From CAZUHB01 sp964620445 (GTDB taxonomy: Bacteria > Planctomycetota > B15-G4 > CAYZWU01): a DNA stretch of 64,000 nucleotides. Where the stretch lies: assembly GCA_964620445.1 (NCBI GenBank), contig CAZUHB010000007.1:1-64000 (forward strand), written 5' to 3'. The notes below the pieces were generated by a model. It was not told the origin of the DNA. It did no database searches and was given only the letters and a program-made list of their open reading frames with translations. Both the position numbers and the translations under genes were made by a program. Shown piece by piece: positions 41,404 to 50,959 of the stretch. The stretch's first letter is position 1, and each line of letters opens with the position of its first letter.

Positions 41404-41826
41404 ATGGCTCTAGCACTGCGGATCACAACCTGTCTTTTATTGGCCCTCGTATTGACGGGGGGTTCGGAAACGGGCAACAGAACGATTCTGGGCAAGAAAT
41501 CCCTGAAAGAGTTCTATGCCTCGGCCGGGAAAAAGCATGTGGGCAAGAGGATTCATATCCATCTACCCTCGGCGGTTCTGAAAAAGAAACCGAAGCGCGT
41601 GCGTCTGCGCGGAGGTAAAGCAGCGCTCCAGTTCGAAAACAAGACCGTTCCGCTGCTCGTCAATCCCTGCAATATCTACTTCAAACGGCTCATGAGAAAG
41701 AAAAAGGTGACCGGTCTCTTGTGCATCAAGGGATATGTCTACCAGCCGGACTGGGACCTCAAGGGACGGTGCTTCCTCCGCGTCCAGTCGATCAAGACCT
41801 ACGGGGGGAAACTCTCGTCGGAATGA
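41404..41826 (+). CDS. Small exported protein of unknown function
   Basis: The 140-aa protein (ATG at 41404, preceded by GGAGGGGAG) has a signal peptide, MALALRITTCLLLALVLTGGS. The mature part is strongly basic (KKK and KKPKR clusters) with a central beta-rich core (NKTVPLLVNPCNIYFKRLM; VTGLLCIKGYVYQPDWDLKGRCFLRV). It contains three cysteines. I know no family for it. It is convergent with the radical SAM gene. Confidence 0.65.
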   Translation: MALALRITTCLLLALVLTGGSETGNRTILGKKSLKEFYASAGKKHVGKRIHIHLPSAVLKKKPKRVRLRGGKAALQFENKTVPLLVNPCNIYFKRLMRKKKVTGLLCIKGYVYQPDWDLKGRCFLRVQSIKTYGGKLSSE

Positions 41827-41874
41827 ATCCTGCCTCGTGGAGGTTTTCACGGCCGCGCGATCGGCCAACGCCAT

Positions 41875-42846
41875 CTAACCGAAGCGCGGGCTGACCGACT
41901 CGCAGGCATATTCGCCGCAGTCGGCGCAGAGGTCGGGGAAGTGACCGGTGATATGTTTCTTTCGGAAAGCGCGCATCTCGGGGCTGTTGAACCACCCGGA
42001 AGGTGTGCGGTCCCGCACGTTGCCGAGGACACCTCGGCCCGTGGAGTCGACACAGCAGACCGTCACATCACCGTTCGCCAAGACCACCAACTGGCCTCTC
42101 CACGGTTCTCTGCACGCCGTCCGACGCCGCGCTGCGACGAAACGGGGGATGTACTGGATCCTGTCGGCCAGCCCTTCGAAGGTTCGGGCGAACTCCTTCA
42201 TGAAAGGTTCCGTTTTGCTGTCCACCACCATCGAAAGATCGAGAGCGCACCTTTTCGAAGACGCGTCGCGCACCTCCTTGAAAAGTCTCACCTTTTCGAT
42301 GATCTCCTCCCCCGCAAAACCTCGGATCATCTGCTGTGTCTCGACAGAGCCGTCAAAAGAAAAAGTGAGACGCTCACACCCCGCATCGATGAGTGCGCGC
42401 GCCTTCCGGCGATCGAGCAGGGTGCCGTTCGTGGTGACCATGACACGCACTCCCCTTGCGGCCGCGTAGGCGATCGCGTCGAACAGAATCGGACTCAGGA
42501 GAGGTTCTCCCCACTGGTAGGGCATGAGAACGCGCAGGTGGGGAGTGGCGTCGATGATCTTGCAAAAGGTCTCGAGATCGAGGTCCTCGCCATCCGATCC
42601 CCCAGAGGCGTGACGGGGACAGATCGTGCAGGAGAGGTTGCACCGGCTCGTCAGTTCCACGGTCAGGGCGGTCAGGCGGAACGCCCTCGTCGATCTGGCG
42701 CGGAAACAGAATTCATTGGCGAACGCCGCGGGAAGATCGCGGAGGAGAGGATATTTGATCGCTATGATTTCAGCCTGATCAGGACGGCCAAGATAGGACC
42801 GGGCCGCCCAGCGGGCAAGCAGACGCATGAATGGGCTGCTCTTCAT
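41875..42846 (-). CDS. Radical SAM protein with SPASM-like C-terminus
   Basis: The 323-aa protein has the radical SAM site CNLSCTIC (CX3CX2C, about residues 69-76) and the usual TIM-barrel continuation WGEPLLSPILFDAI with FSFDGSVE. Its C-terminus has a SPASM-type cysteine pattern: CREPW, VTVCCVDSTG, CADCGEYAC. SPASM enzymes often modify peptides or act in cofactor and surface biosynthesis. It is on the strand opposite the GT9/radical SAM cluster, which begins at 43079. GGAGGAGG precedes the ATG. Confidence 0.85.
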   Translation of the reverse strand: MKSSPFMRLLARWAARSYLGRPDQAEIIAIKYPLLRDLPAAFANEFCFRARSTRAFRLTALTVELTSRCNLSCTICPRHASGGSDGEDLDLETFCKIIDATPHLRVLMPYQWGEPLLSPILFDAIAYAAARGVRVMVTTNGTLLDRRKARALIDAGCERLTFSFDGSVETQQMIRGFAGEEIIEKVRLFKEVRDASSKRCALDLSMVVDSKTEPFMKEFARTFEGLADRIQYIPRFVAARRRTACREPWRGQLVVLANGDVTVCCVDSTGRGVLGNVRDRTPSGWFNSPEMRAFRKKHITGHFPDLCADCGEYACESVSPRFG

Positions 42847-42901
42847 CAGCCTCCTCCGCGGCCATATCTCCAGCAGACAGAAAGAAGTCGATCCTATTTA
42901 T

Positions 42902-42931
42902 CCTATAGCAAGGCGGCCGCCATCCAGTGAA
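42902..42931 (-). promoter_or_regulatory. Candidate promoter for the minus-strand radical SAM gene
   Basis: On the minus strand, a TTCACT -35 box (42926-42931) and TATAGG -10 box (42902-42907) are separated by 18 bp. This lies about 55 nt upstream of the radical SAM start. The match is moderate. Confidence 0.3.
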
Positions 42932-43078
42932 AAGAACGTAATCCCTTGAATTCCAGAAAGATTCCTGTGAAATCGTGTTCGGCCCCTCGGTCGGGCCTGG
43001 GCTGAATCATTAAGTTACGTTGTGCTATTGGCGCAGCTAGACAAGCAGGGCGACTGTTCGCGGCTTACGAGTTTTTCG

Positions 43079-44278
43079 ATGCAAGAGAGATCACTCAATT
43101 TTCTGAAACTGCTCGACCGTTACGCGGGGATCCCGGCTCTCTACCTCCTGGCTGGACTCAGAGCGCTCTTTTCGATCCTCTTCCCGCCTCGCAACGTCGA
43201 GGTGCGCACCATCGTCATGGTCAAGCTCTGGGGCGTGGGAAATCTGGCAATGATCTTTCCGATGATCCGTGCCGTGCGGCAGGCCTTTCCCGGGGCGCGC
43301 ATCCATTTTCTCACGATCGATCGAAATGCCGAATTCCTCGAAACGCTGACCGATCTGGACAGCATCATCACCCTCAAGAGCGGCGGAGCCCTGACGAGTC
43401 TGTTCGACCTGATCCGGCTCCCTTTCAGGCTGGTCCGCCTGCGGCCCGATCTCTACCTCGACTTCGAACAGTTCCTGCGCGTGACGGCAATCATCGGTCT
43501 TCTATCGGGCGCACCGCAAAGGGTCGGACTCAAGACGCCCGGGCAGGCGCGGGCGCGGCTCTACAATATCAAGGTCCCCTATCGGCTCGACCGGCACATG
43601 ACAAGGACCTTTGGAGACGTCGTTCGCTCGGCCGGTGTGGACACGACCGGCTTTCGGACGCTCGAGGTTCCGCGCGACAGCGATGCGGCGGCCCGCGTGG
43701 ACAAGATACTGAGAGGCTGGGATCGAGGGGAAGGGCCACTCGTGGCCATTCATCCCGGATCGGGCGACAACTTTCCAGCGCGGCGCTGGCCGATCGAGAA
43801 CTTTGCCCACGTGGCGGACCGGCTCGTTCAAGAAGCCGGGGCCGGAATCGTGCTCACAGGTACGGAGCCCGAGCTCGAGCTGGCCGATCGTTTCGTCCAG
43901 ATCAGCCGGACTCCCGCCCACTGTCTGATGGGAAGGCTCGGCTTGCTGGAGCTGATCGAACTCCTCGCTCGCGTCGATCTTCTCATCACGAACGACACGG
44001 CTCCGGTTCACATCGGTTCGGCTCTCGGAATCAAGCTCATCGCGCTGTACGGACCGAACACACCCGACCTCTACGGTCCGGTCAACGAGGAAGCGCGACC
44101 CTTCTATCTCCGTTTCCCCTGCTCCCCGTGCATCACCAATCTGAACGCCAAGACGAGCAGCTGCCAGCTGCCCTCGTGCATTCTGAGCATCGATCCCGAA
44201 AGGGTTGCCGACACCGCGATCGAGATGCTGCTCCCCGGAAAGGCGACGGCGCTTCTGAGCCGAAAGGCAGAGCCGTGA
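43079..44278 (+). CDS. GT9-family glycosyltransferase (heptosyltransferase-like)
   Basis: The 399-aa protein has the GT9 pattern: VKLWGVGNLAMIFPMIRAV near the N-terminus, donor-site HPGSGDNFPARRWPIENF, and LLITNDTAPVHIGSALG, followed by ALYGPNTPDLYGP and CSPC. This is the fold of ADP-heptose:LPS heptosyltransferases, so it probably adds a sugar to a lipid or core oligosaccharide. I use the ATG at 43079; a GTG at 43022 is the upstream alternative. Its TGA shares one base with the next ATG (TGATG), so it is coupled to the radical SAM gene. Confidence 0.88.
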   Translation: MQERSLNFLKLLDRYAGIPALYLLAGLRALFSILFPPRNVEVRTIVMVKLWGVGNLAMIFPMIRAVRQAFPGARIHFLTIDRNAEFLETLTDLDSIITLKSGGALTSLFDLIRLPFRLVRLRPDLYLDFEQFLRVTAIIGLLSGAPQRVGLKTPGQARARLYNIKVPYRLDRHMTRTFGDVVRSAGVDTTGFRTLEVPRDSDAAARVDKILRGWDRGEGPLVAIHPGSGDNFPARRWPIENFAHVADRLVQEAGAGIVLTGTEPELELADRFVQISRTPAHCLMGRLGLLELIELLARVDLLITNDTAPVHIGSALGIKLIALYGPNTPDLYGPVNEEARPFYLRFPCSPCITNLNAKTSSCQLPSCILSIDPERVADTAIEMLLPGKATALLSRKAEP

Positions 44279-45387
44279 TGAACAGCCGGCTGATCGGTCT
44301 GGCCAAGGACGCACTCCTCCTCAATCTGGGGCGCGGTCTTCCGTTCAGGGTGACCCTGATGATCTCGGAGAGGTGTCCTCTTCGCTGCACCACCTGTTCG
44401 ATCTGGCGGACCACCGATCCGCGCGAACCGTCGATCGACGAGTTGGAGTCTTTCTTCGCCGCGAACGGTCACATCTCGTGGCTCAATTTCACGGGCGGCG
44501 AGATCTTCATGCGCCGCGACCTGGACGACCTCTTTCGAACGACGGCAAGAATGCTCCGGCGCCTGGCGGTGGTCAACTTTCCCACGGCGGGACAGGAACC
44601 GGACCTCATCGCAAGCCAGGTCGATGCCGGCCTCGCCGCCGGCCTCCGGCGTGTGGTGGTCACGGTGAGTTTCGACGGCGGCCGCCGGGAGCACGACCGG
44701 CTCCGCCGAAGGACAGGCGCTTTCGATCGCGCGGCAGCCACATGGCGCAATCTCAAGGAACTCTCGGCCCGATCGCGCGGCAGGCTTTCGGTCTTCGCCG
44801 GAATGACCCTCTCCGAAGAACTCATGGCCCTCACCCCGGAACCTCTCGACGCCCTGGTGCGCGATCTCGACCTGGAAGGCACCGGGGAGATCCACATCAA
44901 CCTGGCTCACGCCTCGGAGCACTATTATCGCACTCATCCTGCAGATCCTTTACCTTCCGACGCGGTCGGAGCGATCCTGCAGAAAGCCCTTGCCGGCCGC
45001 AGCGGCACGGGGACCGGCTTGCGTCACGGGGGCGTGAATCTGCTGGAGAAGATCTATCTCGGATGCGCGCACGATTATCTCCTGTCGCACGCGTCGCCGC
45101 TGCCCTGCAAGGCGCTCCGGTGCTCCCTGTTCGTCGACGCCGACCTCGGCGTCTACCCATGCACCGTCTTCAACCGTTCCCTGGGAAATCTGCGCGACAG
45201 CGGTTACTCGATCGCGGCCCTCCGGCAAAGCGCCCTCTGGCGGGACACCGTCAAGGAGATCAAGGCGGGCCAATGCCCCGGATGCTGGACACCGTGCGAG
45301 GCGTACCCTTCGGTGATCGGCAATCTCCTCAGGCCCGGAGTCCTGAAAATCGCACGGCACCTGACCGGCAGCAGGAGGAGGACTTGA
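44278..45387 (+). CDS. Radical SAM protein (first of a coupled pair)
   Basis: The 369-aa protein has the radical SAM motif CPLRCTTCS (CX3CX2C, residues 32-39), followed by NFTGGEIFMRRDL and TVSFDGGRREHDR. The C-terminal Cys pattern (CKALRCSLF, YPCTVFNRS, QCPGCWTPC) is of the SPASM/Twitch sort and probably binds further Fe-S clusters. The start ATG at 44278 shares one base with the GT9 stop. It is followed by another radical SAM gene with an overlap at its end. The substrate is unknown; context suggests modification of a glycan or lipid-linked sugar. Confidence 0.85.
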   Translation: MNSRLIGLAKDALLLNLGRGLPFRVTLMISERCPLRCTTCSIWRTTDPREPSIDELESFFAANGHISWLNFTGGEIFMRRDLDDLFRTTARMLRRLAVVNFPTAGQEPDLIASQVDAGLAAGLRRVVVTVSFDGGRREHDRLRRRTGAFDRAAATWRNLKELSARSRGRLSVFAGMTLSEELMALTPEPLDALVRDLDLEGTGEIHINLAHASEHYYRTHPADPLPSDAVGAILQKALAGRSGTGTGLRHGGVNLLEKIYLGCAHDYLLSHASPLPCKALRCSLFVDADLGVYPCTVFNRSLGNLRDSGYSIAALRQSALWRDTVKEIKAGQCPGCWTPCEAYPSVIGNLLRPGVLKIARHLTGSRRRT

Positions 45388-46442
45388 GGCGATCCTACGC
45401 ACGCGCATTCGGAAGGCTGGCGCGCAACAGGCCCGGAAGGCTCTTCGCGCTCGGACTCAAGATCGCGACGGCGCGTATCAAGCCCGGCCTCTGTCGGCCC
45501 CTCGCCCCGCCGATCCTGGCCACGCTCTCGGTCACCACGAGATGCAACCTCGATTGCGCGTTCTGTCCCACCCATTCGGCGCGGGCAAAGGGCTCGCCCA
45601 ACGCGGACCTCCCTCGTCTCGTCGATGAACTGGCAGATGTCGGCGCCGACGCCCTCGGTTTGACGGGAGGCGAGCCGCTGCTTCACCCGCTGCTCGAACA
45701 GTCGATAGCCCACGCCGTCGATCGCGGCCTCTTCGTTCATCTGAACACGAACGCGACCCTTGTCGACGCGGCCCGCGCCGAAGCGCTCCTCGAATGCGGA
45801 ACCGGTTCGATCAATGTCTCCGTCGATGCCGGAAGCAGGGAATTGCACGACAGACAGCGGGGAGAGGGAGCCTTCGACCGCGCCATCGAAGGAGTGAACC
45901 ATCTGCGCGCCGCCCGCCAGCGGCTCGGTGCCGAAACATCCCTCCGGCTCGTGATGACCCTCGGCGCACACAACGCGACCGGTGTCCCGGCATTCGTCGA
46001 GCTCGCACAGCGCGCGGGCATCGACGGGTGTTCGTTCATCCCCCTTCACCAGTCCTTCTCGTCGCCTCGTCGAAACGCGTCCCCTCGCGCCGCGGAGGAG
46101 GTCCTGGCGCTTCTTCGAAACCTCCCCCCCATCGTCGACAACTCGCGCGCTTACTTGCGCGGCATGCACTCCTTCTTTCTCGGTTGCCGCCAGCCCCGGC
46201 GCTGCTCGGCACCGCGCACGTCGATCCTTGTCGACCACCGGGGTTCTGTTTTTCCCTGCGTCCCTTCTGCCGTGCGCGCCGCGCGGCACCCATCAGCGTT
46301 CCGGCCGATCGACAGGGGAACGAAAAGACTCGGTGAGATCTTCAAATCGGACCTTCTCCGCGATACCCTTGACTCGGCGATCTGCTCGACCTGCTGGTGG
46401 AACTGCCACCGCGAGCTCGACATTGGCATGGGGATTCTATGA
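45384..46442 (+). CDS. Radical SAM protein (second of a coupled pair)
   Basis: The 352-aa protein begins with TTG at 45384, sharing a TTGA overlap with the preceding gene's stop. GGAGGAG lies about 5 nt upstream. The radical SAM site is CNLDCAFC (residues 55-62), with GLTGGEPLLHPLLEQ and VSVDAGSRELHDRQ. C-terminal cysteines (CSAPRT, FPCVPSA, CSTCWWNC) form a SPASM-like cluster. Its stop overlaps the next ATG as ATGA. It is a distinct but related enzyme to the one before it, not a copy. Confidence 0.85.
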   Translation: MRRSYARAFGRLARNRPGRLFALGLKIATARIKPGLCRPLAPPILATLSVTTRCNLDCAFCPTHSARAKGSPNADLPRLVDELADVGADALGLTGGEPLLHPLLEQSIAHAVDRGLFVHLNTNATLVDAARAEALLECGTGSINVSVDAGSRELHDRQRGEGAFDRAIEGVNHLRAARQRLGAETSLRLVMTLGAHNATGVPAFVELAQRAGIDGCSFIPLHQSFSSPRRNASPRAAEEVLALLRNLPPIVDNSRAYLRGMHSFFLGCRQPRRCSAPRTSILVDHRGSVFPCVPSAVRAARHPSAFRPIDRGTKRLGEIFKSDLLRDTLDSAICSTCWWNCHRELDIGMGIL

Positions 46443-48283
46443 GCGGTCCTGTACAGACCAAAGGGATGGTTTATTTTTCGCTCGCCCTCCTTCTCGGCGC
46501 GGCCTTGCTCTTTGCCTATTCGCCGGCGTTGGGCGCGGGATACGTTTATGACGATCACAGGCTCATCGTCCACAATCCGTTTCTCGAGGGGCCGCTCGAC
46601 TGGGGCGGTCTCTTTTTCGACAAGCGTGCCGTGGCTGCCGACGCGGAGCCCGATATCTATCGGCCGCTCAGCACGCTCTCCTTCCATGTCGAGCACCGGC
46701 TCGGCAAGGGGAGCGCCCTCTTTCACCATGCTGCCGGGCTCGGCTTTCATCTGCTGAACTCCCTGCTCCTGTTCCATTTCCTTCTCGGACTGCTCCGGCT
46801 CGCCGGATCGCGATCTTCCGCCTGTTGGGCCGCCTTCTGCGGTGCCGCGCTTTTTGCGCTCCATCCGGTTCAGGTCGAGTCCGTGGTGTGGATCTCGAGC
46901 CGCAGCGGTCAGATCTCGGCATTTTTCGTCCTGCTCGCACTCCTTGCCGTGGTGCGCGCCGCCAGGACGGATCGTTCCGGCGCCGGCTTCCTTCTTTTTG
47001 TGGGAACGGCCACATTTCTCGCCTGCCTGGCGCGCGAATCAGGAGTGATGACAGGCCTCTTCGTCCTTTCGTGCGCTCTCTGTTTACGGCCCTTGAGACG
47101 CAGGGCGATCGTGACGAGCGGCGTGACGGCTCTCGGCGCCGCTCTCCTCTATGTTCTCTTGCGCCTTCACGTCCTGGATGGGGTGATGCACCAGATCGCG
47201 CCCCACGGCGGCGGCTGGTTCAAAAACTTTCTCTACGGCGCTTACGGATGCTTTTACCAGGTATGTCTCATCTTTCGCCCCACCTTCCACAACCTCGATT
47301 TCCAGGATGGATTCTTTGATGCTCTTTCCTTGCGGGAGGTGGCAGCGGGAGCTCTTGCATATCTTTTTCTGGTCCTAGTCGCGCTCCTTTCGATCAGGCG
47401 CCGCCCCCTGGCCGCAGTGGGTGTCCTGTTCGTTGTCGCCGCCCAGTTTCCCACTTCGAGCCTCGTCATCACCGTCCGAAGCCTTGTCAATGACCGGTAC
47501 CTCTACCTTCCGCTCATCGGCGTCTCCATCGTCCTCGGCAGCGCGCTCGTCAAGGTCTCGGGTGGACCTGTTCTGGCGCGAAGGGCAGTGCGCGTGCTGC
47601 TGACCGGTCTCCTCCTGGCGCTCTCCGTTTTCACCTTCGACCGCAGCCGCGACTGGACCGACAGCAAAAGCCTTTGGACAGAGGCACTGAAAACCCATCC
47701 AGCCTCCATCCGCGCCCACGTGGCCCTGAGCAAGGTCTATCGCCTCGAGGGAGATGCCGAAGGCGCGCTGAAAACGGCAGTCGCCGGATACACGATCGCA
47801 CGGCGCGGCACGGCGGTTCGAATGAACGCCATGTACCAGGCGGTGCAGGCCCTGCGAGCGCTCGGCCGGGACGCCGAACGGGAAAATCTGCTCGGAGAAC
47901 TACTCGCCGAGGCGGCCCACCCCGAACGATCCGAGGACTTTCGTCTCTTCGAACGGGCAAGCCTCGAACTGTGCGAGCTCGAGGTTCAAAAAGGACGGTT
48001 CGCGGACGCGGCACGGGTCCTGGAGGCCCTGATCGGTCTGAAGGGCGCAACCCCCGAGCGGCTCTACCGGCTCGGAATCGTTCTCGAACACGCCGGTCTC
48101 GTTGAAGAAGCCGAGGAAGCACTCCTGCGCGGTACAGCGATGGATGGGGATCTTGCAGAAATCCACTTTCGCCTCGCCGACCTCTACGAACGAACGGGCC
48201 GCCATGAAGCGGCCCGCGATGAGCGCCGGAGGGGTGAAGAAAAAGATCGCAAAAAGAAGGAGTCATCCCAACTGGAACGGTGA
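46439..48283 (+). CDS. Polytopic TMTC-like glycosyltransferase with C-terminal TPRs
   Basis: The 614-aa protein has about ten hydrophobic segments and then TPR-like helices (about 410-600: HPASIRAHVALSKVYRLEGDAEGALKTA; FADAARVLEALIGL). Near the N-terminus YVYDDHRLIVHNP contains the acidic loop of TMTC/DUF1736-type GT-C enzymes, which transfer sugars from lipid donors to the outer-face acceptors. HPVQVESVVWISSRSG is another conserved block of that family. Its ATG overlaps the preceding radical SAM stop by 4 nt. I infer an O-glycosyl transfer role near the membrane; the glycan and acceptor are unknown. Confidence 0.8.
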   Translation: MSGPVQTKGMVYFSLALLLGAALLFAYSPALGAGYVYDDHRLIVHNPFLEGPLDWGGLFFDKRAVAADAEPDIYRPLSTLSFHVEHRLGKGSALFHHAAGLGFHLLNSLLLFHFLLGLLRLAGSRSSACWAAFCGAALFALHPVQVESVVWISSRSGQISAFFVLLALLAVVRAARTDRSGAGFLLFVGTATFLACLARESGVMTGLFVLSCALCLRPLRRRAIVTSGVTALGAALLYVLLRLHVLDGVMHQIAPHGGGWFKNFLYGAYGCFYQVCLIFRPTFHNLDFQDGFFDALSLREVAAGALAYLFLVLVALLSIRRRPLAAVGVLFVVAAQFPTSSLVITVRSLVNDRYLYLPLIGVSIVLGSALVKVSGGPVLARRAVRVLLTGLLLALSVFTFDRSRDWTDSKSLWTEALKTHPASIRAHVALSKVYRLEGDAEGALKTAVAGYTIARRGTAVRMNAMYQAVQALRALGRDAERENLLGELLAEAAHPERSEDFRLFERASLELCELEVQKGRFADAARVLEALIGLKGATPERLYRLGIVLEHAGLVEEAEEALLRGTAMDGDLAEIHFRLADLYERTGRHEAARDERRRGEEKDRKKKESSQLER

Positions 48284-48313
48284 TCTTTTCGTTAACACTC
48301 TATATAGATTCAA

Positions 48314-49432
48314 ATGAGAAATATGTTTGCACCACTTCTCCTTCTCCTTCTCCTCGCGGAGCCCCTCTCGTCGGCGGCGGCGCAGGAGGTTGACGAGACG
48401 CGTTCATCGACAGGTCTCACCGCTGACCAGGATCTGATCGATTTCGGGCGTGTGCTTTCGGGAGAGGTGGTCACCCGCACGATCGTACTTTCCAACAGTG
48501 ATGAAAGGGCGCTCACACTGTCGCGCATCATGTTCACCTGCGGGTGTGCGATTCCGCTGATCACTCTTCCCGACGGCAGCACGGTCGAACCGGAAAAACT
48601 CGGCGACGGCCCTCTCTGCAGCCTCGGCCCGTATCAGTCGTGCAAGGTCGAGCTCGAGTTCCGTTCACTCCATTTGTCGGGCAGGGTGGCACGACGGATC
48701 TTCTTCTACGTCAATGATGAACCGAATCCGGCTCTCGGTCTGCCGATCAAGGCCGAGATCAGACCGGCCTTCGTGGTCGAGCCGCGGCGGTTCGATTTCG
48801 GACGGGTCCTCTGGTCTGGTGAGAAGATCGAGCAGCGGATCGTTGTCCGCTCGGCCGGGGCGGGCGCTTTCGCGATCACGGGAGGTTCGCGCCTGCCGCC
48901 CTTTTTCTCGTGGACCGCCGATCGGGTCGAGGACGCTCCCGTGCCCACATGGACGGTGACCGTGTCGCTCGATCGGAAGCCCCCGTCGGGAACGCAAACA
49001 TTCTACCTTCATCTCGATATCGCGAGCGAGCGCATCAGGACGCTCAGCCTTTTCGGCGCGGCGGAGATCGAAGAAGAGATCTCCTTCGAAGCGGTACCGG
49101 GCGGCGACATCATCAACTTCGGCGTGATCAGCGGGGCCGAGGGCGCCCACGCCGCCGTGGACATCGTCAATCTGGTTCCATCCGTTCCCTACGAGATCAC
49201 CGGAGTGCGCATCGAGTCGCCTCAGAAAGAATTCGTGTCGTACAAGCTGCATACTCTCGAAGCGGGCTCCCGTTTCAAGCTGTTTGTCGACGTTGCGCCC
49301 GGCATCGAGGTGCGATTCTTTCGCGGCACGGTTGTTCTCCTGAGCAGCCACCCGGACCTGCCGCGCAAGGAAATACCCTTCAAGGGCTGGATCAACCAGC
49401 AAAACAGTTCTTCACGAGAGGATGACAGATAG
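48314..49432 (+). CDS. Exported DUF1573-type protein
   Basis: The 372-aa protein has a signal peptide (APLLLLLLLAEPLSSAAA) and DUF1573-type immunoglobulin-like modules. The first has IDFGRVLSGEVVTRTIVLSN and FTCGCA, and a second FDFGRVLWSGEKIEQRIVV lies near residue 162. A third beta-rich part follows. DUF1573 proteins are common in the envelope of FCB/PVC bacteria and their function is unclear. It lies 30 nt after the TMTC-like gene and 8 nt before the tetraheme cytochrome gene, so it is likely in the same transcript. Confidence 0.78.
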   Translation: MRNMFAPLLLLLLLAEPLSSAAAQEVDETRSSTGLTADQDLIDFGRVLSGEVVTRTIVLSNSDERALTLSRIMFTCGCAIPLITLPDGSTVEPEKLGDGPLCSLGPYQSCKVELEFRSLHLSGRVARRIFFYVNDEPNPALGLPIKAEIRPAFVVEPRRFDFGRVLWSGEKIEQRIVVRSAGAGAFAITGGSRLPPFFSWTADRVEDAPVPTWTVTVSLDRKPPSGTQTFYLHLDIASERIRTLSLFGAAEIEEEISFEAVPGGDIINFGVISGAEGAHAAVDIVNLVPSVPYEITGVRIESPQKEFVSYKLHTLEAGSRFKLFVDVAPGIEVRFFRGTVVLLSSHPDLPRKEIPFKGWINQQNSSSREDDR

Positions 49433-49440
49433 GAGACTCC

Positions 49441-50931
49441 ATGAGCTGCCACAGGACGCCAAGTTCCGCTCTCGAATGCGGGACGGAAGGGCTCGCCTTC
49501 TCCATTCTCCTTCTGGTCGCTGCCTGTTCGGCGACTCTGGCCTGTTCGAACGGGGAAACCTGCCGCCCCGTTTCCGTGGCGGAGCCCGCACCCCCGCCGG
49601 AGCCCGCGCTTTCGGGTGAGTCTTCGCCACAAGCCGAGTTCGTGATCACTTATACCGGCGCGGACCGCGGCATACTCGAACCGTGCGGCTGCACCAAGGG
49701 GATGCTGGGCGGCATCGGCCGCAGAGCGGCCCTGCTCCAGGCGATCGTGCCCAGCCGGGATCGCGGACTCATTCTGTCCACCGGCGGACTCGTGGACGGG
49801 ACGAGCGGGAAACGGAACGGCATCGACTCCAGGACGATCAATCATCTCGACCGTCTCCGCTATGAAACTCTTCTCGTGGCGCTCGGGGAGATGGGTTATG
49901 CTGCCGCCGCGATCGGTCCCGAGGAACTGCGTCTCGGAATCGGGCCCCTGATCGAGGCGGCCGAAATCTCGGGGTTCACTTTTCTGCTCACCAACGTCGT
50001 CATCGAAGGAGATGATTCGCGGATTTTCCGAAAGGTCTGCCGGTTCAGTCTAGACATCGACCGGGTCGAGAAGCCGATCGAGGTGGCGGTTTTGGGTATG
50101 ATCGCTCCATCCCTTTCGGACGAACTCCCCGCCGGCGTACGCCTCACACCCGCGGGCGAAGCCCTGGACAGCGCCCTGGGAGAAGGGGATCCGAAAGCGG
50201 ATTTTCACGTTCTCCTCCTGCGCGGCTCGCGCGCCGATGCGCGCGCCCTGTCGAAGCAGCTGCCGTCCCCCTGGCTGATCGTCTACTCCTCGCCCGACTC
50301 GGAACCGCAGGTCTACGAATTCGGCAAGCAGAAGGGCGATGCGCGGATCGTCAGCCCCGGCGATCGCGGTCGTTTCGTGGGGCTATCGAGAATCGTGCAG
50401 CGCCCCGATGGACGGTGGGAGGTGGGCGGTTCCCGGTTCGAGGCTCTCGGTGAATCACTGCCCGAGTCGGACATCGTCCGTTTTCCTCTCGAGATCTATC
50501 GCGAACGGATCGGCATCGAAAAGGTGATGGAGAGTCAGCTCGGGACGATTCCCAACCGATCGGGTCGCGCCTTCAGGGGATCGGAGAGTTGCGCCGAGTG
50601 CCATCCCGAAACGTACAAGATCTGGAAGGCGTCGCGCCACGCTCACGCATGGGCCACATTGAAGCGGGCCGGGCGCGATTACGATCCGGGCTGCGTCTCG
50701 TGCCATGTCACCGGATTCGGCATCGAGAAGGGATTCGGCGGAGCGGCAGAGACCCCCCTGTTGGTCGATGTCGGCTGCGAAGCGTGCCACGGCCCCGCGG
50801 GTGACCATGTGGTCGAGGGCGATCCCCCATCGGAAGGTGAAAAGTGCGCGGCGTGCCACGATCATTTTCATTCTCCCGGTTTCGACAGGATCGAGGCCTG
50901 GAAAAAGATTGCCTGTGTCCGGGAGAACTGA
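49441..50931 (+). CDS. Tetraheme c-type cytochrome with N-terminal UshA-like domain
   Basis: The 496-aa lipoprotein-like chain (LAC lipobox near residue 35) has an N-terminal 5'-nucleotidase/UshA-like region with EPCGCTKGMLGGIGRRAALL. The C-terminus has four heme sites: CAECH (384), CVSCH (418), CEACH (446) and CAACH (469), in the cytochrome c554-like pattern. This should be an electron-transfer protein at the outer or periplasmic face. The nucleotidase-like part lacks the usual HD and NHE metal residues and may be structural. AGGAG precedes the ATG by about 6 nt. The next gene is a sulfatase-fold enzyme. Confidence 0.85.
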   Translation: MSCHRTPSSALECGTEGLAFSILLLVAACSATLACSNGETCRPVSVAEPAPPPEPALSGESSPQAEFVITYTGADRGILEPCGCTKGMLGGIGRRAALLQAIVPSRDRGLILSTGGLVDGTSGKRNGIDSRTINHLDRLRYETLLVALGEMGYAAAAIGPEELRLGIGPLIEAAEISGFTFLLTNVVIEGDDSRIFRKVCRFSLDIDRVEKPIEVAVLGMIAPSLSDELPAGVRLTPAGEALDSALGEGDPKADFHVLLLRGSRADARALSKQLPSPWLIVYSSPDSEPQVYEFGKQKGDARIVSPGDRGRFVGLSRIVQRPDGRWEVGGSRFEALGESLPESDIVRFPLEIYRERIGIEKVMESQLGTIPNRSGRAFRGSESCAECHPETYKIWKASRHAHAWATLKRAGRDYDPGCVSCHVTGFGIEKGFGGAAETPLLVDVGCEACHGPAGDHVVEGDPPSEGEKCAACHDHFHSPGFDRIEAWKKIACVREN

Positions 50932-50959
50932 ACACACCGCGGCACCGATTGGATCGACG

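Noticed and set aside
44373..45383. Upstream extension of the second radical SAM frame
   Set aside because: Open by chance across the first radical SAM gene; the real start is TTG at 45384 with GGAGGAG.
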